Positions 7,895-16,315 of a DNA stretch of 37,327 nucleotides are shown one piece after another (within the stretch, counting starts at the first letter, position 1; each line of letters starts with the position of its first letter). The DNA lies in the NCBI GenBank assembly GCA_021823905.1, contig JAKALX010000002.1, positions 1-37,327 of the forward strand. The letters run 5' to 3'. Under the pieces are notes generated by a model. It had not been told where the DNA came from, did not search any database, and saw only the letters and a program-made list of their open reading frames with translations. The translations under genes were made by a program, and so were the position numbers. This DNA comes from Chloroflexota bacterium (GTDB lineage: Bacteria; Chloroflexota; Dehalococcoidia; Tepidiformales; Tepidiformaceae).

Positions 7895-9502
7895 CTAGGC
7901 GCTCCATAAGGCCCGCCACAGGATCGGCTTCTCGAAATAGGGGCCGTGCATGGCACCCTCCACCGAGGCATACGGGAGGAACCTGCAGCCTGTGGGCAGG
8001 TTCTCGGGCACCCCACGCCCACTGGTCACCGCGACGAGCGGCACGGCATCCTTCATGGCGAGCAGCTCCCGGGTGAGGCGCTGCTTCGACTTGTCGTCCA
8101 TGAACCGCTTGTCGAGCAACCCTTGATGGACGATGAGAGCGTCGAGGCCGCGGCGGGCGGTCGGCCAGAGGCGGTCGAGCCCTTCTGGGGTTCCGAACGT
8201 GGGATCAAGGGAAAGGGTGTAGCCTTCGTCCGCCTTCTCGAACACGCCATGCGGCGAACCCGTGTACGGCGGCTGCCCATGCCGACCGGCGCCGTCCACG
8301 AAGACCGGAAGGACTCCCTGGGCGATCACCCAGCCCCGCTCCCTCTCGGGCAAGCAGGCGCCTCTCCGATCCCACAGCCACTCCTGAAAGCGTTCGTCGG
8401 CGATCCCGATCCGTACGGCGCCTTGCTCCCCGAGCTCCGCGAGGATCGCCGACGACGCATCGGCACCGGACAGGAGGACGGCGTCCAGCAGCGAGAACAC
8501 CCGACCTGCCCCCGTGACGACCTGTTGGAACCAGCTGCTCGCAGCCAACCTTTCCGCTATGGCGGGCTCAGTCTTCGGAAACACGCTGGGATCTGCGGAC
8601 CACCGACCGTTCGCTAGGTTGAAGACTAGCTGGTGGCGGCGGAACATCACAAATCGCGCTCCCTCCGAGAGATCACTTTGCGCGAGTCCGAGCTCGGCCA
8701 ATTTGTCGTCCGCCGAAGCTGAGCCGCTTGTCGCCATGAGCTGGTGGAGATCAAGGACGAAGTGACCCCGCTGGGCCTTGCTCGCTCCCTTGCCCTTCGA
8801 GTCCCGCCAGACGACAGGCACCGACTGGGGTGGATCCAGGGACTCCACTCGCTCTGTGTCCTCGTCCTTGAGGTCCACGAGGATGTGGAGTACAAGGTTT
8901 TCGCCGTCTTCTCCAAACCCCGTGAAGTCGGTCGCAAGATGGCGGAGCCAGCGCAGACGAAGGTGCTCCAGCAGCTGCTCCGCAGCGCTCTTTGCTCGGT
9001 CCGTTGCGACGGCTCCCGTGATCTTGCCGATCGTGTCGCAGAGGTCGTTGGCATCCACCCAGCAGATGCGGCGGCGGAAGAACCGAAGGGAAGCCGGCAG
9101 CGGATGCCAGAATCGGGCGTCCAAGGGGCTCGCACCATCTCGCTGCCACTCCCCGGGGTCGATGGCAACGAAGAGGCGGAACGGGTACTGCTCGATCGCG
9201 ATCTTGAGCCAGTTTGCGGAGGTCACAAGCTCGCCGCTGGAGACGCCGACCCACTCCCTCAGGGCCGCCAGCAACCTTGCATCCGACTGATCAAAGCCTG
9301 TTTCGGACTCCACCAGGTTGCGGCGGAGCAGCCTCAGGAACGGCGACTCCGCGGGATCGCCCGGCTCGGAGATCAGGAGAGCCATTGCGAACGACGAGGC
9401 GCCGATCCCAGGGAGCAGGCATCCAGAATGCCGCCGGAGATCCGCCTCGAGAGAAGAGAACGCCTGCCTCAACCTCGCCACACCACCGGGTTCGTGGCTC
9501 AT
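7895..9502 (-). CDS. Large protein of unknown family, partner of the HATPase protein
   Basis: The protein is 535 residues. The ATG at 9502 overlaps the TGA of the HATPase gene (ATGA), and GGAGGGAGAA lies just upstream. I cannot name a domain. Residues about 1-60 look helical. A central part carries an aromatic-rich stretch (FRLFVAIDPGEW, then RFFRRRICWVDAND) and strand runs such as LVLHILVDLKDED. The last 130 residues read like a Rossmann or receiver-like fold: ALIVHQGLLDKRF, a helix, then PLVAVTSGRG and FLPYASVEG. This end could be a degenerate receiver that accepts a signal from the HATPase protein encoded just upstream. That is inference. No membrane segment is seen. Confidence 0.8.
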   Translation of the reverse strand: MSHEPGGVARLRQAFSSLEADLRRHSGCLLPGIGASSFAMALLISEPGDPAESPFLRLLRRNLVESETGFDQSDARLLAALREWVGVSSGELVTSANWLKIAIEQYPFRLFVAIDPGEWQRDGASPLDARFWHPLPASLRFFRRRICWVDANDLCDTIGKITGAVATDRAKSAAEQLLEHLRLRWLRHLATDFTGFGEDGENLVLHILVDLKDEDTERVESLDPPQSVPVVWRDSKGKGASKAQRGHFVLDLHQLMATSGSASADDKLAELGLAQSDLSEGARFVMFRRHQLVFNLANGRWSADPSVFPKTEPAIAERLAASSWFQQVVTGAGRVFSLLDAVLLSGADASSAILAELGEQGAVRIGIADERFQEWLWDRRGACLPERERGWVIAQGVLPVFVDGAGRHGQPPYTGSPHGVFEKADEGYTLSLDPTFGTPEGLDRLWPTARRGLDALIVHQGLLDKRFMDDKSKQRLTRELLAMKDAVPLVAVTSGRGVPENLPTGCRFLPYASVEGAMHGPYFEKPILWRALWSA

Positions 9503-11736
9503 AGCTTCTCCCTCCGAGGCAGGCCCGCTGCGAACTTCGGGGAGACGATCTCCAGCACCGAGGGGCGCGTTAGGTAGAACTCGTAGGCCAGGGTCCCAAC
9601 CGGCGACGGCACGGCCCGCAGGATGAACGGACTGCCGTCATCGCAGCGTGCGGCAGCCAGGAACGTCGGGTCCGGCACGGAATCTCCCAAACGATCGGAC
9701 TTCTGCCCTGTGATGCGTTCCCCCCCGCTGGCGGCGTCCCCGATGGTTCTGCCCTGGAGGAAGGCCGCGGCGATCTTCATTTCGGACAGCCCCCAGTTCT
9801 CCGACCGCAATCTACCAGCCTGGTCAACGAGGTCCCCCTGGAGTCGCTCGTTGATTCCGTCAGCCGTCTTCTCCGCAGCGCCGCGAGGAGACCCGCGGCC
9901 GTCGCTTTGGGGGCGGTGGTCGGTTCCGTCAACCTCGTCCACCCCCCAGAGCTTGACCTTGCGGCCGTCGTGATCTCGCAGCAGGCTCGCGGTGTCGTAG
10001 GCCCGGACGAGCAGACAGGGCACGGCCGAAGAACTCGAGGCCCCGCTCCGGCGGATGCGGAGCCGCTGTTCGGGGTCATGGAACACCTCGAGAACGACAT
10101 GGAGGGCCTCGCCCGGCGCTCGCCGGCCGTGCTTTGCGGCGTTGCGAATCGCGTTTTCGAGGATCACGTAGAGCGCCTGATAGCCGACGAGGCCGCCGGG
10201 GACCGAACTCTGCACGTCATTGCCCGTCTTCACCGTGGCCTCATCCTTTTCGGGCGTGAAGAGTAGCAGCCGCTGGCAGTCGTACGGCCTGACGAAAGGA
10301 TCCTGGCCCTCTTCGACGTGCCGGCAAGAGAGTGCGCCACGACGGGCCTGCCCTGAGGTCGCCGCGTTGACACAGTGCTCCTTCAATTGCCGCACCCGGG
10401 CCTCGATCCTCTCGTTCGCCGTAGCCCCACCCGCTTGCGCCGCGACAAGCCACAGGTTCTCCGGCACCAAGAAGACGTGAAGCCGGATGTCGTCAAGCCC
10501 CAGAGCGGAGCGCTCGGGCGGTTCACTCTCCGGCGCGCCGGTTGCGGCGCGGAACAGATGGGCCTGCAGGCCTTCCGATCGGCCGATGTAGTCGAGCACT
10601 TCCTCCTGGTGCAGAAACCAGCGCACCAGGTCCTGTAGCAACCACGCCGGCTCCTCCCAGACCGGCCACTGGGTGGACACCTGCCCGAGGAAATCCATCC
10701 GCTGTTGGAGGTATCGTTGCGTGTACCATTTGCCGCCGCGGGAGGATCTCCCGAGTCGAGCAAGCACGTGACTGCCGATGTTGTGAGACATGTTGCGGGA
10801 CATCACGGCCGAGACCGCGGACCGCCACCCGTTCCGGAGCGCCAGCGTCCGAGCGAACGCGGTCGAGATATAGCCGTGGACCCGATCCGCGAAGACGGTC
10901 GTCAAGTCCACCAACTCGGGGAGCAACGGCGACTCCGTTGCCATAACGATGCCGCCCGTCCTGATTGCGATCGGGTTCTGGGGTGAAAGGAAGTAGTAAT
11001 ACTTCCACTGCGTGCTGACTGAGTAGAGATAGATCAGGTAATTGCGAAACATCTGAGGAAACCGGCCATCGGGATACTGCTCTTCACCCTTTGCTTTTAG
11101 ATCCGGTACGGCGGCAAGAAGGGACTCGACATCGGCAACGCCCTGCGAATTTGCCATCTCCATCGCAGTAAAAAGGCCCTCGGGGGTCGTGACACTTTGC
11201 ACCAGTGACTGAATCGTCTCAGATAGCGCCGCTGGAACGTTGATCACAAGCTCGGTGTCATCTTCGGCGTCATCTGTTGGCCCTGATCGTGCGAGTGCCT
11301 GATCCCGGCAGATGATGAGACGGCGCTTCTTGAGGCCGTTGAACACGAGATCCGAGCTGTCGGCCACAAGGGTCCGGTAACGCTCCCTTTCCGCCTCCGC
11401 AGCGCGGTGGAGGGCGGCGAAGGCGTTCCCATTATCGCCGAGCTGGTTGAACGTCAGGAATGAGTAGTCCTGGCGCACCTCATCGAAGAACATCAGGACG
11501 ACCCAGAGGGCCGTCCCTTCCCCGAACAGGACCTGAAGAAGGCCCTCGAACACGGACAGGTGCTCCGAGGATTGTAGCTGGCACGGCCAAGCGTAGTCGT
11601 CGCCGTTCCCGCTAAGTGCAAAAAGGTCGTGCAATCTGCCCTCTTGGCAGCCAGCGCGGAGATCGTCGCCCAACTTCGGCTGCGAAAGATCCCTGCTGAG
11701 TTTGGCCAAGATCCTCATGCCGCCTGGATGGCCCAT
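9499..11736 (-). CDS. Histidine-kinase-like protein with HATPase domain
   Basis: The protein is 745 residues from ATG at 11736, which has AAGGAG 8 nt upstream; an in-frame start at 11766 has no such site. Residues 1-300 have no recognised domain and no TM helix. An H-box-like segment MSRNMSHNIGSHVL spans about 312-325, with H318 and H323 as possible phosphoacceptors. The N box ENAIRNAAKH is at 527-536, and a G2-like box NWGLSEMKIAAAFLQG is at about 647-662. The unusually long H-to-N spacing and the soluble N-terminus set it apart from classical sensor kinases. It could phosphorylate the stand-alone receiver at the operon head, the NtrC receiver, or both; otherwise it could be a GHKL ATPase with a non-kinase role. 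It starts 99 nt after the LysA-like gene, the widest gap in the run. Confidence 0.88.
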   Translation of the reverse strand: MGHPGGMRILAKLSRDLSQPKLGDDLRAGCQEGRLHDLFALSGNGDDYAWPCQLQSSEHLSVFEGLLQVLFGEGTALWVVLMFFDEVRQDYSFLTFNQLGDNGNAFAALHRAAEAERERYRTLVADSSDLVFNGLKKRRLIICRDQALARSGPTDDAEDDTELVINVPAALSETIQSLVQSVTTPEGLFTAMEMANSQGVADVESLLAAVPDLKAKGEEQYPDGRFPQMFRNYLIYLYSVSTQWKYYYFLSPQNPIAIRTGGIVMATESPLLPELVDLTTVFADRVHGYISTAFARTLALRNGWRSAVSAVMSRNMSHNIGSHVLARLGRSSRGGKWYTQRYLQQRMDFLGQVSTQWPVWEEPAWLLQDLVRWFLHQEEVLDYIGRSEGLQAHLFRAATGAPESEPPERSALGLDDIRLHVFLVPENLWLVAAQAGGATANERIEARVRQLKEHCVNAATSGQARRGALSCRHVEEGQDPFVRPYDCQRLLLFTPEKDEATVKTGNDVQSSVPGGLVGYQALYVILENAIRNAAKHGRRAPGEALHVVLEVFHDPEQRLRIRRSGASSSSAVPCLLVRAYDTASLLRDHDGRKVKLWGVDEVDGTDHRPQSDGRGSPRGAAEKTADGINERLQGDLVDQAGRLRSENWGLSEMKIAAAFLQGRTIGDAASGGERITGQKSDRLGDSVPDPTFLAAARCDDGSPFILRAVPSPVGTLAYEFYLTRPSVLEIVSPKFAAGLPRREKL

Positions 11737-11835
11737 GGGCGAGACTCCTTGTGCGCAGGATAGCACAGTCGGTCCCTCGACAGTGTGGCAACTACAGCTT
11801 GGGCGGCTCTCCCAGTCGCGGCGTGCCGCCGGCGG

Positions 11836-13128
11836 TCAAAGTCCTGAGCGGGACGTATCGGCGGGAAGAAAGAACCGGCGCATGAAGTCCGCGACCGATT
11901 GACGTTCACGCACAACCGTATATCTCCCGTCGCTGACCATCACCTCGGCGGGCAGGGGCCACGCCCCGAAGTTCGATGCTCGCACGCTGCCGTACGCTCC
12001 CGCATCGAGAATCGCGACAAGATCTCCAACACGAACCGCTGGCAGCCGAATGTCGCTGACAACAATATCGTTATTGTCGCACAACTGCCCGCACACGCTC
12101 ACTGCCTCGGTGGGGGTGCCGACAGCCCGGTGCCCGTCGACAAGGACACGGTGGGACGTGCCGTAAAGGACCCTCCGCATGAAGATGTTGCTACTTGCAT
12201 CAATGCCGACGAACGTTCGGGCTCCCCTCTTCACCCCACAGACACTCGCCACCAGAACGCCGGCATCTCCGACCAGATACCTTCCGGGCTCAGCGATCAC
12301 CCACGGCAACGGCTCCGCCCACGCCTCAAGCATCTTCTTCAACGTCTCCGCGACTTCTCCGGCAGTCTGATCGATATCGAGGCCCGGGTCAGCATCGCCG
12401 TAGGGAATCCCGAAGCCTCCACCCATGTCAATGGACTCCACCGGGACACCGGTGGCGGCCTTCACCGCTTCAGCAACGCGTACGAGCCTGGCCACGACCG
12501 CGGAGAAGTGGCCCGACCTGGTCACGTTGGAACCCACCATGGTATGAAGCCCGAAGCGGCAAAAGCCGATTCTCGAGGCCTCTTTGAAAGCCTCAATCAC
12601 CTCGGTCTCGGGCAGACCGAACTTCGTGCCCAACAGCTTGATGCCTTCGGCCTCGATCGAGTCCGCAGGATCGAGCCGAAAACTGATCAGGCGTGAAGAG
12701 TCGACGCCATTTATGAAGCTGCGGAATCTCCTGAACTCATTGAGCCCGTTAAAGTTGACCGGGATCGTGCGCTTGCCCAGCCCGGAGAGCACGCCGTCGT
12801 CCGGGTAGCACATCGTGAACAGCATCCTCTCAGGGGAAACGCCCAGCGCCTCGGCGATCGCCACCTCGAACATCGAGGAACAATCCAGCCCCGCTCCTTC
12901 ACTCACCAACGCAGCCACGACCGCTGGCACGAAGTTCGCTTTCATCGAGAAGTACGTTCTGAAGCGCTCGTATCGGCGAGAGAACGCTTTGTGGAAAGTC
13001 CGGAAGTTGCGGCGGATGCGTGCCTCGTCGTAGATGTAGACGGGTGTGCCAACCTCCGAAGCCACCTTCCGGATCGGGACGCCTCCTACCGCTAGGCATC
13101 CGTCGTCCTGCTCAACAATCGCGTTCAT
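11836..13128 (-). CDS. LysA-like fold-III PLP decarboxylase
   Basis: The protein is 430 residues, normal for diaminopimelate decarboxylases. The alanine-racemase-like barrel carries the PLP lysine K63 in FSMKAN, the phosphate-binding GGGFG and EPGR motifs, the catalytic-cysteine region CGQLCDNND and DAGAYG near the end. At the usual HxHxGS site, where the second His stacks on the PLP ring, this protein reads HTMVGS, so Met replaces that His. Such changes occur in family members with altered substrates, so meso-diaminopimelate, ornithine-like or other amino acids are all possible. It follows the aminotransferase-like gene by 30 nt. With the neighbouring importer it may act on an imported amino acid. 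I do not give it the lysA symbol because of the changed site and the context. Confidence 0.9.
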   Translation of the reverse strand: MNAIVEQDDGCLAVGGVPIRKVASEVGTPVYIYDEARIRRNFRTFHKAFSRRYERFRTYFSMKANFVPAVVAALVSEGAGLDCSSMFEVAIAEALGVSPERMLFTMCYPDDGVLSGLGKRTIPVNFNGLNEFRRFRSFINGVDSSRLISFRLDPADSIEAEGIKLLGTKFGLPETEVIEAFKEASRIGFCRFGLHTMVGSNVTRSGHFSAVVARLVRVAEAVKAATGVPVESIDMGGGFGIPYGDADPGLDIDQTAGEVAETLKKMLEAWAEPLPWVIAEPGRYLVGDAGVLVASVCGVKRGARTFVGIDASSNIFMRRVLYGTSHRVLVDGHRAVGTPTEAVSVCGQLCDNNDIVVSDIRLPAVRVGDLVAILDAGAYGSVRASNFGAWPLPAEVMVSDGRYTVVRERQSVADFMRRFFLPADTSRSGL

Positions 13129-13158
13129 CTGGCTCCTCGCGCGGAAGAACGTGGTCCG

Positions 13159-14364
13159 TCAACGGGGGCCAATCCCGCCCGATCGATGTCGGGCCCCTGC
13201 AGCGGTCCCGACCTCGAGCCGGCGCAAGGCCTCTTCAAGAACTTCGTCCTCGGCGGTGAGCGACACCCGAAAGAAGCCCTCACCGTGGTGGCCTAGCGCC
13301 GTTCCTGCCAGGACAAGAACACCGCACTGTTCGAGCAAGTTCGCACAGAAGACCTCCGATGACCCCGCCCCAAGCGGTACTCTCGCCCACACATAACAGG
13401 CCGCTTCGGGAGTGAGAACGTCATAGCCGAGGCGCGTTAGTCCGAGGACCACGAGGTCCCGTCGCCGCCGGTACGTCGATCGGTACCGCGCGACGCACTC
13501 CTGTGACCCCGTCAACGCCGAACTGCCTGCCCGCTGCAGGGGCCGGAACAGGCCTGAGTCGAGATGCGCTTCCAGGTCCTTCAGTGCCTTGATGATTCGC
13601 CGGCTCCCAACGGCGTATCCGATTCGCCAGCCGGGGACCTGGTACGTATTCGACAGCGTTCCGAACTCGACACCCACCTCCATCGCGCCATCGACCTCCA
13701 ACAAGCTTGGCGGCGGCTCCTTGGTGTAGTAGATATCGCAGTATGCGGCGTCGTTGCATATCGCAATGTCCTCTCGAAGCCCCAACTTGATCAGGCTGGC
13801 CAATTGACTTCTTTGGGCGACGACGCCGGTCGGTACATTCGGGTAGTTCAAGAACATCAACCTCGCGGGCGTATCGCGCTGAGCTGCTTCGACCCTTCCA
13901 ATGTCTGGCAGGTATCCGTTCGCGGCCACCAAGGGCATGAGCCTCGCCATGCCGCTCGCAAAATGGACGGCGGAAGAGTAGACGGGATAGGCCGGATCGG
14001 GGACAAGGGCCACCTGTCCAGGGTCAAGAATGGCCAATGGAAGCCTGGACATCCCCACCTTCGAGCCGTGCAACGCGACGATTTCCTCCTCTGGCGACAA
14101 TTCCACACCAAAGCGGTCCCGATAGTACGTGGCGACCGCCTCGAGGAAATGGCCTTCCCCTGCTGAGGGGGGATACTGGCTGGAGGATGGCTCATCGATC
14201 GCATCGACTAGAGCCCGCGTGACATGCCCCGGGGGGGGGAGATCGGGCATGCCGGCCCCCAGATTGATCACGTCGATGCCCTTGGCCCTGGCACGTTCCG
14301 CCGTCGAATAGAGGATGTCGAACGCGTAGCGAGGTGAGTGCACGACTTTGCGCGAGAGGTGCAC
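13159..14364 (-). CDS. DapL-like class I/II aminotransferase homologue lacking the PLP lysine
   Basis: The protein is 401 residues. The start is GTG at 14364, 2 nt after the binding-protein stop. The fold-I pattern is clear: GSKVG, DPGQVALVPDPAYPVY, DAAYCDIYY with the PLP Asp and Tyr, and the substrate-carboxylate Arg in GFFRVSLTA. These resemble LL-diaminopimelate aminotransferase and AlaC. Two core positions are changed. The lysine of the S-K-T-Y-x-x-x-GWR motif is Asn239 (TLSNTYQVPGWR; codon AAT at 13650-13648). The Asn of NPTG is Val177 (PNVPTG; codon GTA at 13836-13834). Without the Schiff-base lysine normal transamination should fail, so it may be a ligand-binding pseudoenzyme or a partner of the LysA-like decarboxylase. 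That role is inferred. Confidence 0.9.
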   Translation of the reverse strand: MHLSRKVVHSPRYAFDILYSTAERARAKGIDVINLGAGMPDLPPPGHVTRALVDAIDEPSSSQYPPSAGEGHFLEAVATYYRDRFGVELSPEEEIVALHGSKVGMSRLPLAILDPGQVALVPDPAYPVYSSAVHFASGMARLMPLVAANGYLPDIGRVEAAQRDTPARLMFLNYPNVPTGVVAQRSQLASLIKLGLREDIAICNDAAYCDIYYTKEPPPSLLEVDGAMEVGVEFGTLSNTYQVPGWRIGYAVGSRRIIKALKDLEAHLDSGLFRPLQRAGSSALTGSQECVARYRSTYRRRRDLVVLGLTRLGYDVLTPEAACYVWARVPLGAGSSEVFCANLLEQCGVLVLAGTALGHHGEGFFRVSLTAEDEVLEEALRRLEVGTAAGARHRSGGIGPR

Positions 14365-14366
14365 GA

Positions 14367-15527
14367 CTACTTCTCAACCCGCGGCAGTACGTACGGCTCA
14401 AACTTACCATTCTCGACGGTAAATATCGAGATCGGCTTCGTGACATCACCGTTCTTGTCGAAGCTGAGCGTTCCCGACGCGCCCTGGTAGCCGGAAAGGC
14501 TGGAGATGAAACCGGCGATCTGCTCACCGCCCCTGGCGCCACTTCGCAATGCGGCAGCCAGAACCATCACCGAGTCGTATCCGTTGGCTTCGAACATCGT
14601 TGGCTCTCCGTGCCGACTTTCCTCGTAAAGCTTCCGAAAAGCCTCAACCGAGCCCACGGGGTCGGTCGGGTCATAAGCCGGGTTCGCATAGATCGCCCCC
14701 TCGGCCGCGGACCCGGCGATCGAAAGGAGTTCGGGAGTACCATAGTTGGCGCTACCGAGAATCTGGGCCTTGCTTCCGAGTTCGCGAAGCAGCTTCGTCG
14801 CGAGGGCCAGGTCCTTGTGGTAGCCGACTAAGTAGAACGCCTCCGGGTGAAGAGCCGCTAGTTTCGCCAACATCGGGCGCAGGTTCGGGTCACCTTGCAT
14901 ATATGACTCCGTGCCGAGGACCTGGCCGCCAAGGGTGCTGAAGACTGTTCTGAAGTGCGTCAAGAGACCGACGCCGTAGTCGTTGTTCACGTACAGGACG
15001 ACGGCTCTTCGAACCCCTAGGCGCTCGAAGGCAAACGTGGCGATCGCCTTCGCTTCGGCGATATCGGAAGGCCAGACCCTAAAGAAGAATCGACTGCGGC
15101 CTGACAAGTCCGGACTGGAGGCCGTAGGCGACACGACGACCGTCTTGTACTGGTTCGCGAGCGGCAACATCGCGAGAGCTACGGAGCTCTCTACCGGCCC
15201 GACTATTGCCGCGACGTTTCTCTGCGAACACAGCCGCTGCATCGCGGCGACGCCCTCTTGGGGTTTGCCGCCATAGTCCTCGTAGACCGCCTGGACCGTC
15301 GTGCCACCAACCCCGCCCGTTGAGTTGATCTCGGCGACAGCGAGCTGAACACCGTCCTTGCAGCGTGTCCCGTACTCGGCAGTGTCACCCGTAAGCGGCA
15401 ATACGACCCCTATTCGAATGGGCGATTGTGTGGCCTTCTGTCCTGGACTGCGGGAACACTGGGTCGAGAACGATAGCGATATCGCTGCAAGCAGCGCGGC
15501 AGTTACCAGACGAGGCTTCCGATTCAT
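14367..15527 (-). CDS. LivK-type substrate-binding protein of amino-acid ABC importer
   Basis: The protein is 386 residues. It starts with a signal peptide (two basic residues, hydrophobic core to about residue 20, then FSTQCS). The Cys at about 24 could be lipidated, though Gln at -1 is unusual for a lipobox. The mature part opens with the family hallmark IRIGVVLPLTGDTAEYG, followed by GVQLAVAEINSTGGVGG, VAAIVGPVESSVALAMLPLAN and a Leu/Ile/Val-binding fold up to about 375. It captures an amino acid or similar solute outside the membrane and delivers it to the permeases encoded just upstream. The ATG overlaps the ATPase stop (ATGA), with GGGGAAG 8 nt before it. The ligand cannot be told from sequence alone. 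Confidence 0.93.
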   Translation of the reverse strand: MNRKPRLVTAALLAAISLSFSTQCSRSPGQKATQSPIRIGVVLPLTGDTAEYGTRCKDGVQLAVAEINSTGGVGGTTVQAVYEDYGGKPQEGVAAMQRLCSQRNVAAIVGPVESSVALAMLPLANQYKTVVVSPTASSPDLSGRSRFFFRVWPSDIAEAKAIATFAFERLGVRRAVVLYVNNDYGVGLLTHFRTVFSTLGGQVLGTESYMQGDPNLRPMLAKLAALHPEAFYLVGYHKDLALATKLLRELGSKAQILGSANYGTPELLSIAGSAAEGAIYANPAYDPTDPVGSVEAFRKLYEESRHGEPTMFEANGYDSVMVLAAALRSGARGGEQIAGFISSLSGYQGASGTLSFDKNGDVTKPISIFTVENGKFEPYVLPRVEK

Positions 15528-16315
15528 TGTCGTCTTCCCCCTAGCCCGGCGAATGCCGCTCGAACTGATGGATCGGCCAGCACTTCCGCGGGCAGTCCAA
15601 AGGATGCTACCTGACCTTCATCCAAGAAGTAAACCCAGTCGGCGACACCGAGCACCACGCTCGTGTTGTGCTCGATCAAGATGACCGTGCGCCCCTCACC
15701 GGCCAGCCGTCGGATCACTGTGAGCAGCCGATCGACAAGCGTTGGATGAACCCCAGCGGTGGGCTCATCAAGGAGCAGGACGTCGGCGCCGCCGGCGAGA
15801 AGGCGGGCGATGGCAAGGAGCTTCTGCTGACCGAAGGACAGTGAGCCAGCAAGCGCGGAGCTGCGGTCCGCCAGTCCCACAAGGCCCAGCCATTGGAGGG
15901 CCTTCACTTTATGATCCGCCTCTCGGCGCGAGACGCGGCCACGACCCAGCAGCGCAACGAGGGGGGCTTCACCCTCTTGGTCGGGGAAACCGACGAGAAG
16001 GTTTTCGAGCACGGTGAGGCTGCCGAAGACGCGCACATCCTGAAACAGTCGACCAATCCCGAGCCGGGCCGTAGCCCATGGCGGAAGACCATTGATTCGT
16101 CGGCCGCGATAGAGGACGTCGCCATTGTCACATCTCAGCGCGCCACAGATGAGGTGGAACAGAGTCGTCTTCCCAGCCCCGTTCGGACCGACTAGCGCCG
16201 TGACGGTCCCGGATTCAAACGAAAGGTCGAGGCCATCCACGGCGTGCACACCACCGAAGGACTTTCTAAGCCCGCGGCACTCCAGCGCGACCTCACCCAC
16301 GAGTCGCACCACCAA
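15524..16315 (-). CDS. LivG-type ATPase of amino-acid ABC importer
   Basis: The protein is up to 263 residues, normal for LivG. Walker A GPNGAGKT lies at 43-50. The LivG-type loop and helix insert GIGRLFQDVRVF, the signature LSFGQQKLLAIARLLA, Walker B VLLLDEPTAG and the switch His in ILIEHNT are all present. The frame opens at TTG 16315, with GTG alternatives at 16312, 16309 and 16300; none has a clear ribosome site, so the exact start is uncertain by about five codons. It overlaps the end of the LivF-type gene. It energises the two permeases together with the LivF-type ATPase. Confidence 0.94.
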   Translation of the reverse strand: MVVRLVGEVALECRGLRKSFGGVHAVDGLDLSFESGTVTALVGPNGAGKTTLFHLICGALRCDNGDVLYRGRRINGLPPWATARLGIGRLFQDVRVFGSLTVLENLLVGFPDQEGEAPLVALLGRGRVSRREADHKVKALQWLGLVGLADRSSALAGSLSFGQQKLLAIARLLAGGADVLLLDEPTAGVHPTLVDRLLTVIRRLAGEGRTVILIEHNTSVVLGVADWVYFLDEGQVASFGLPAEVLADPSVRAAFAGLGGRRQ

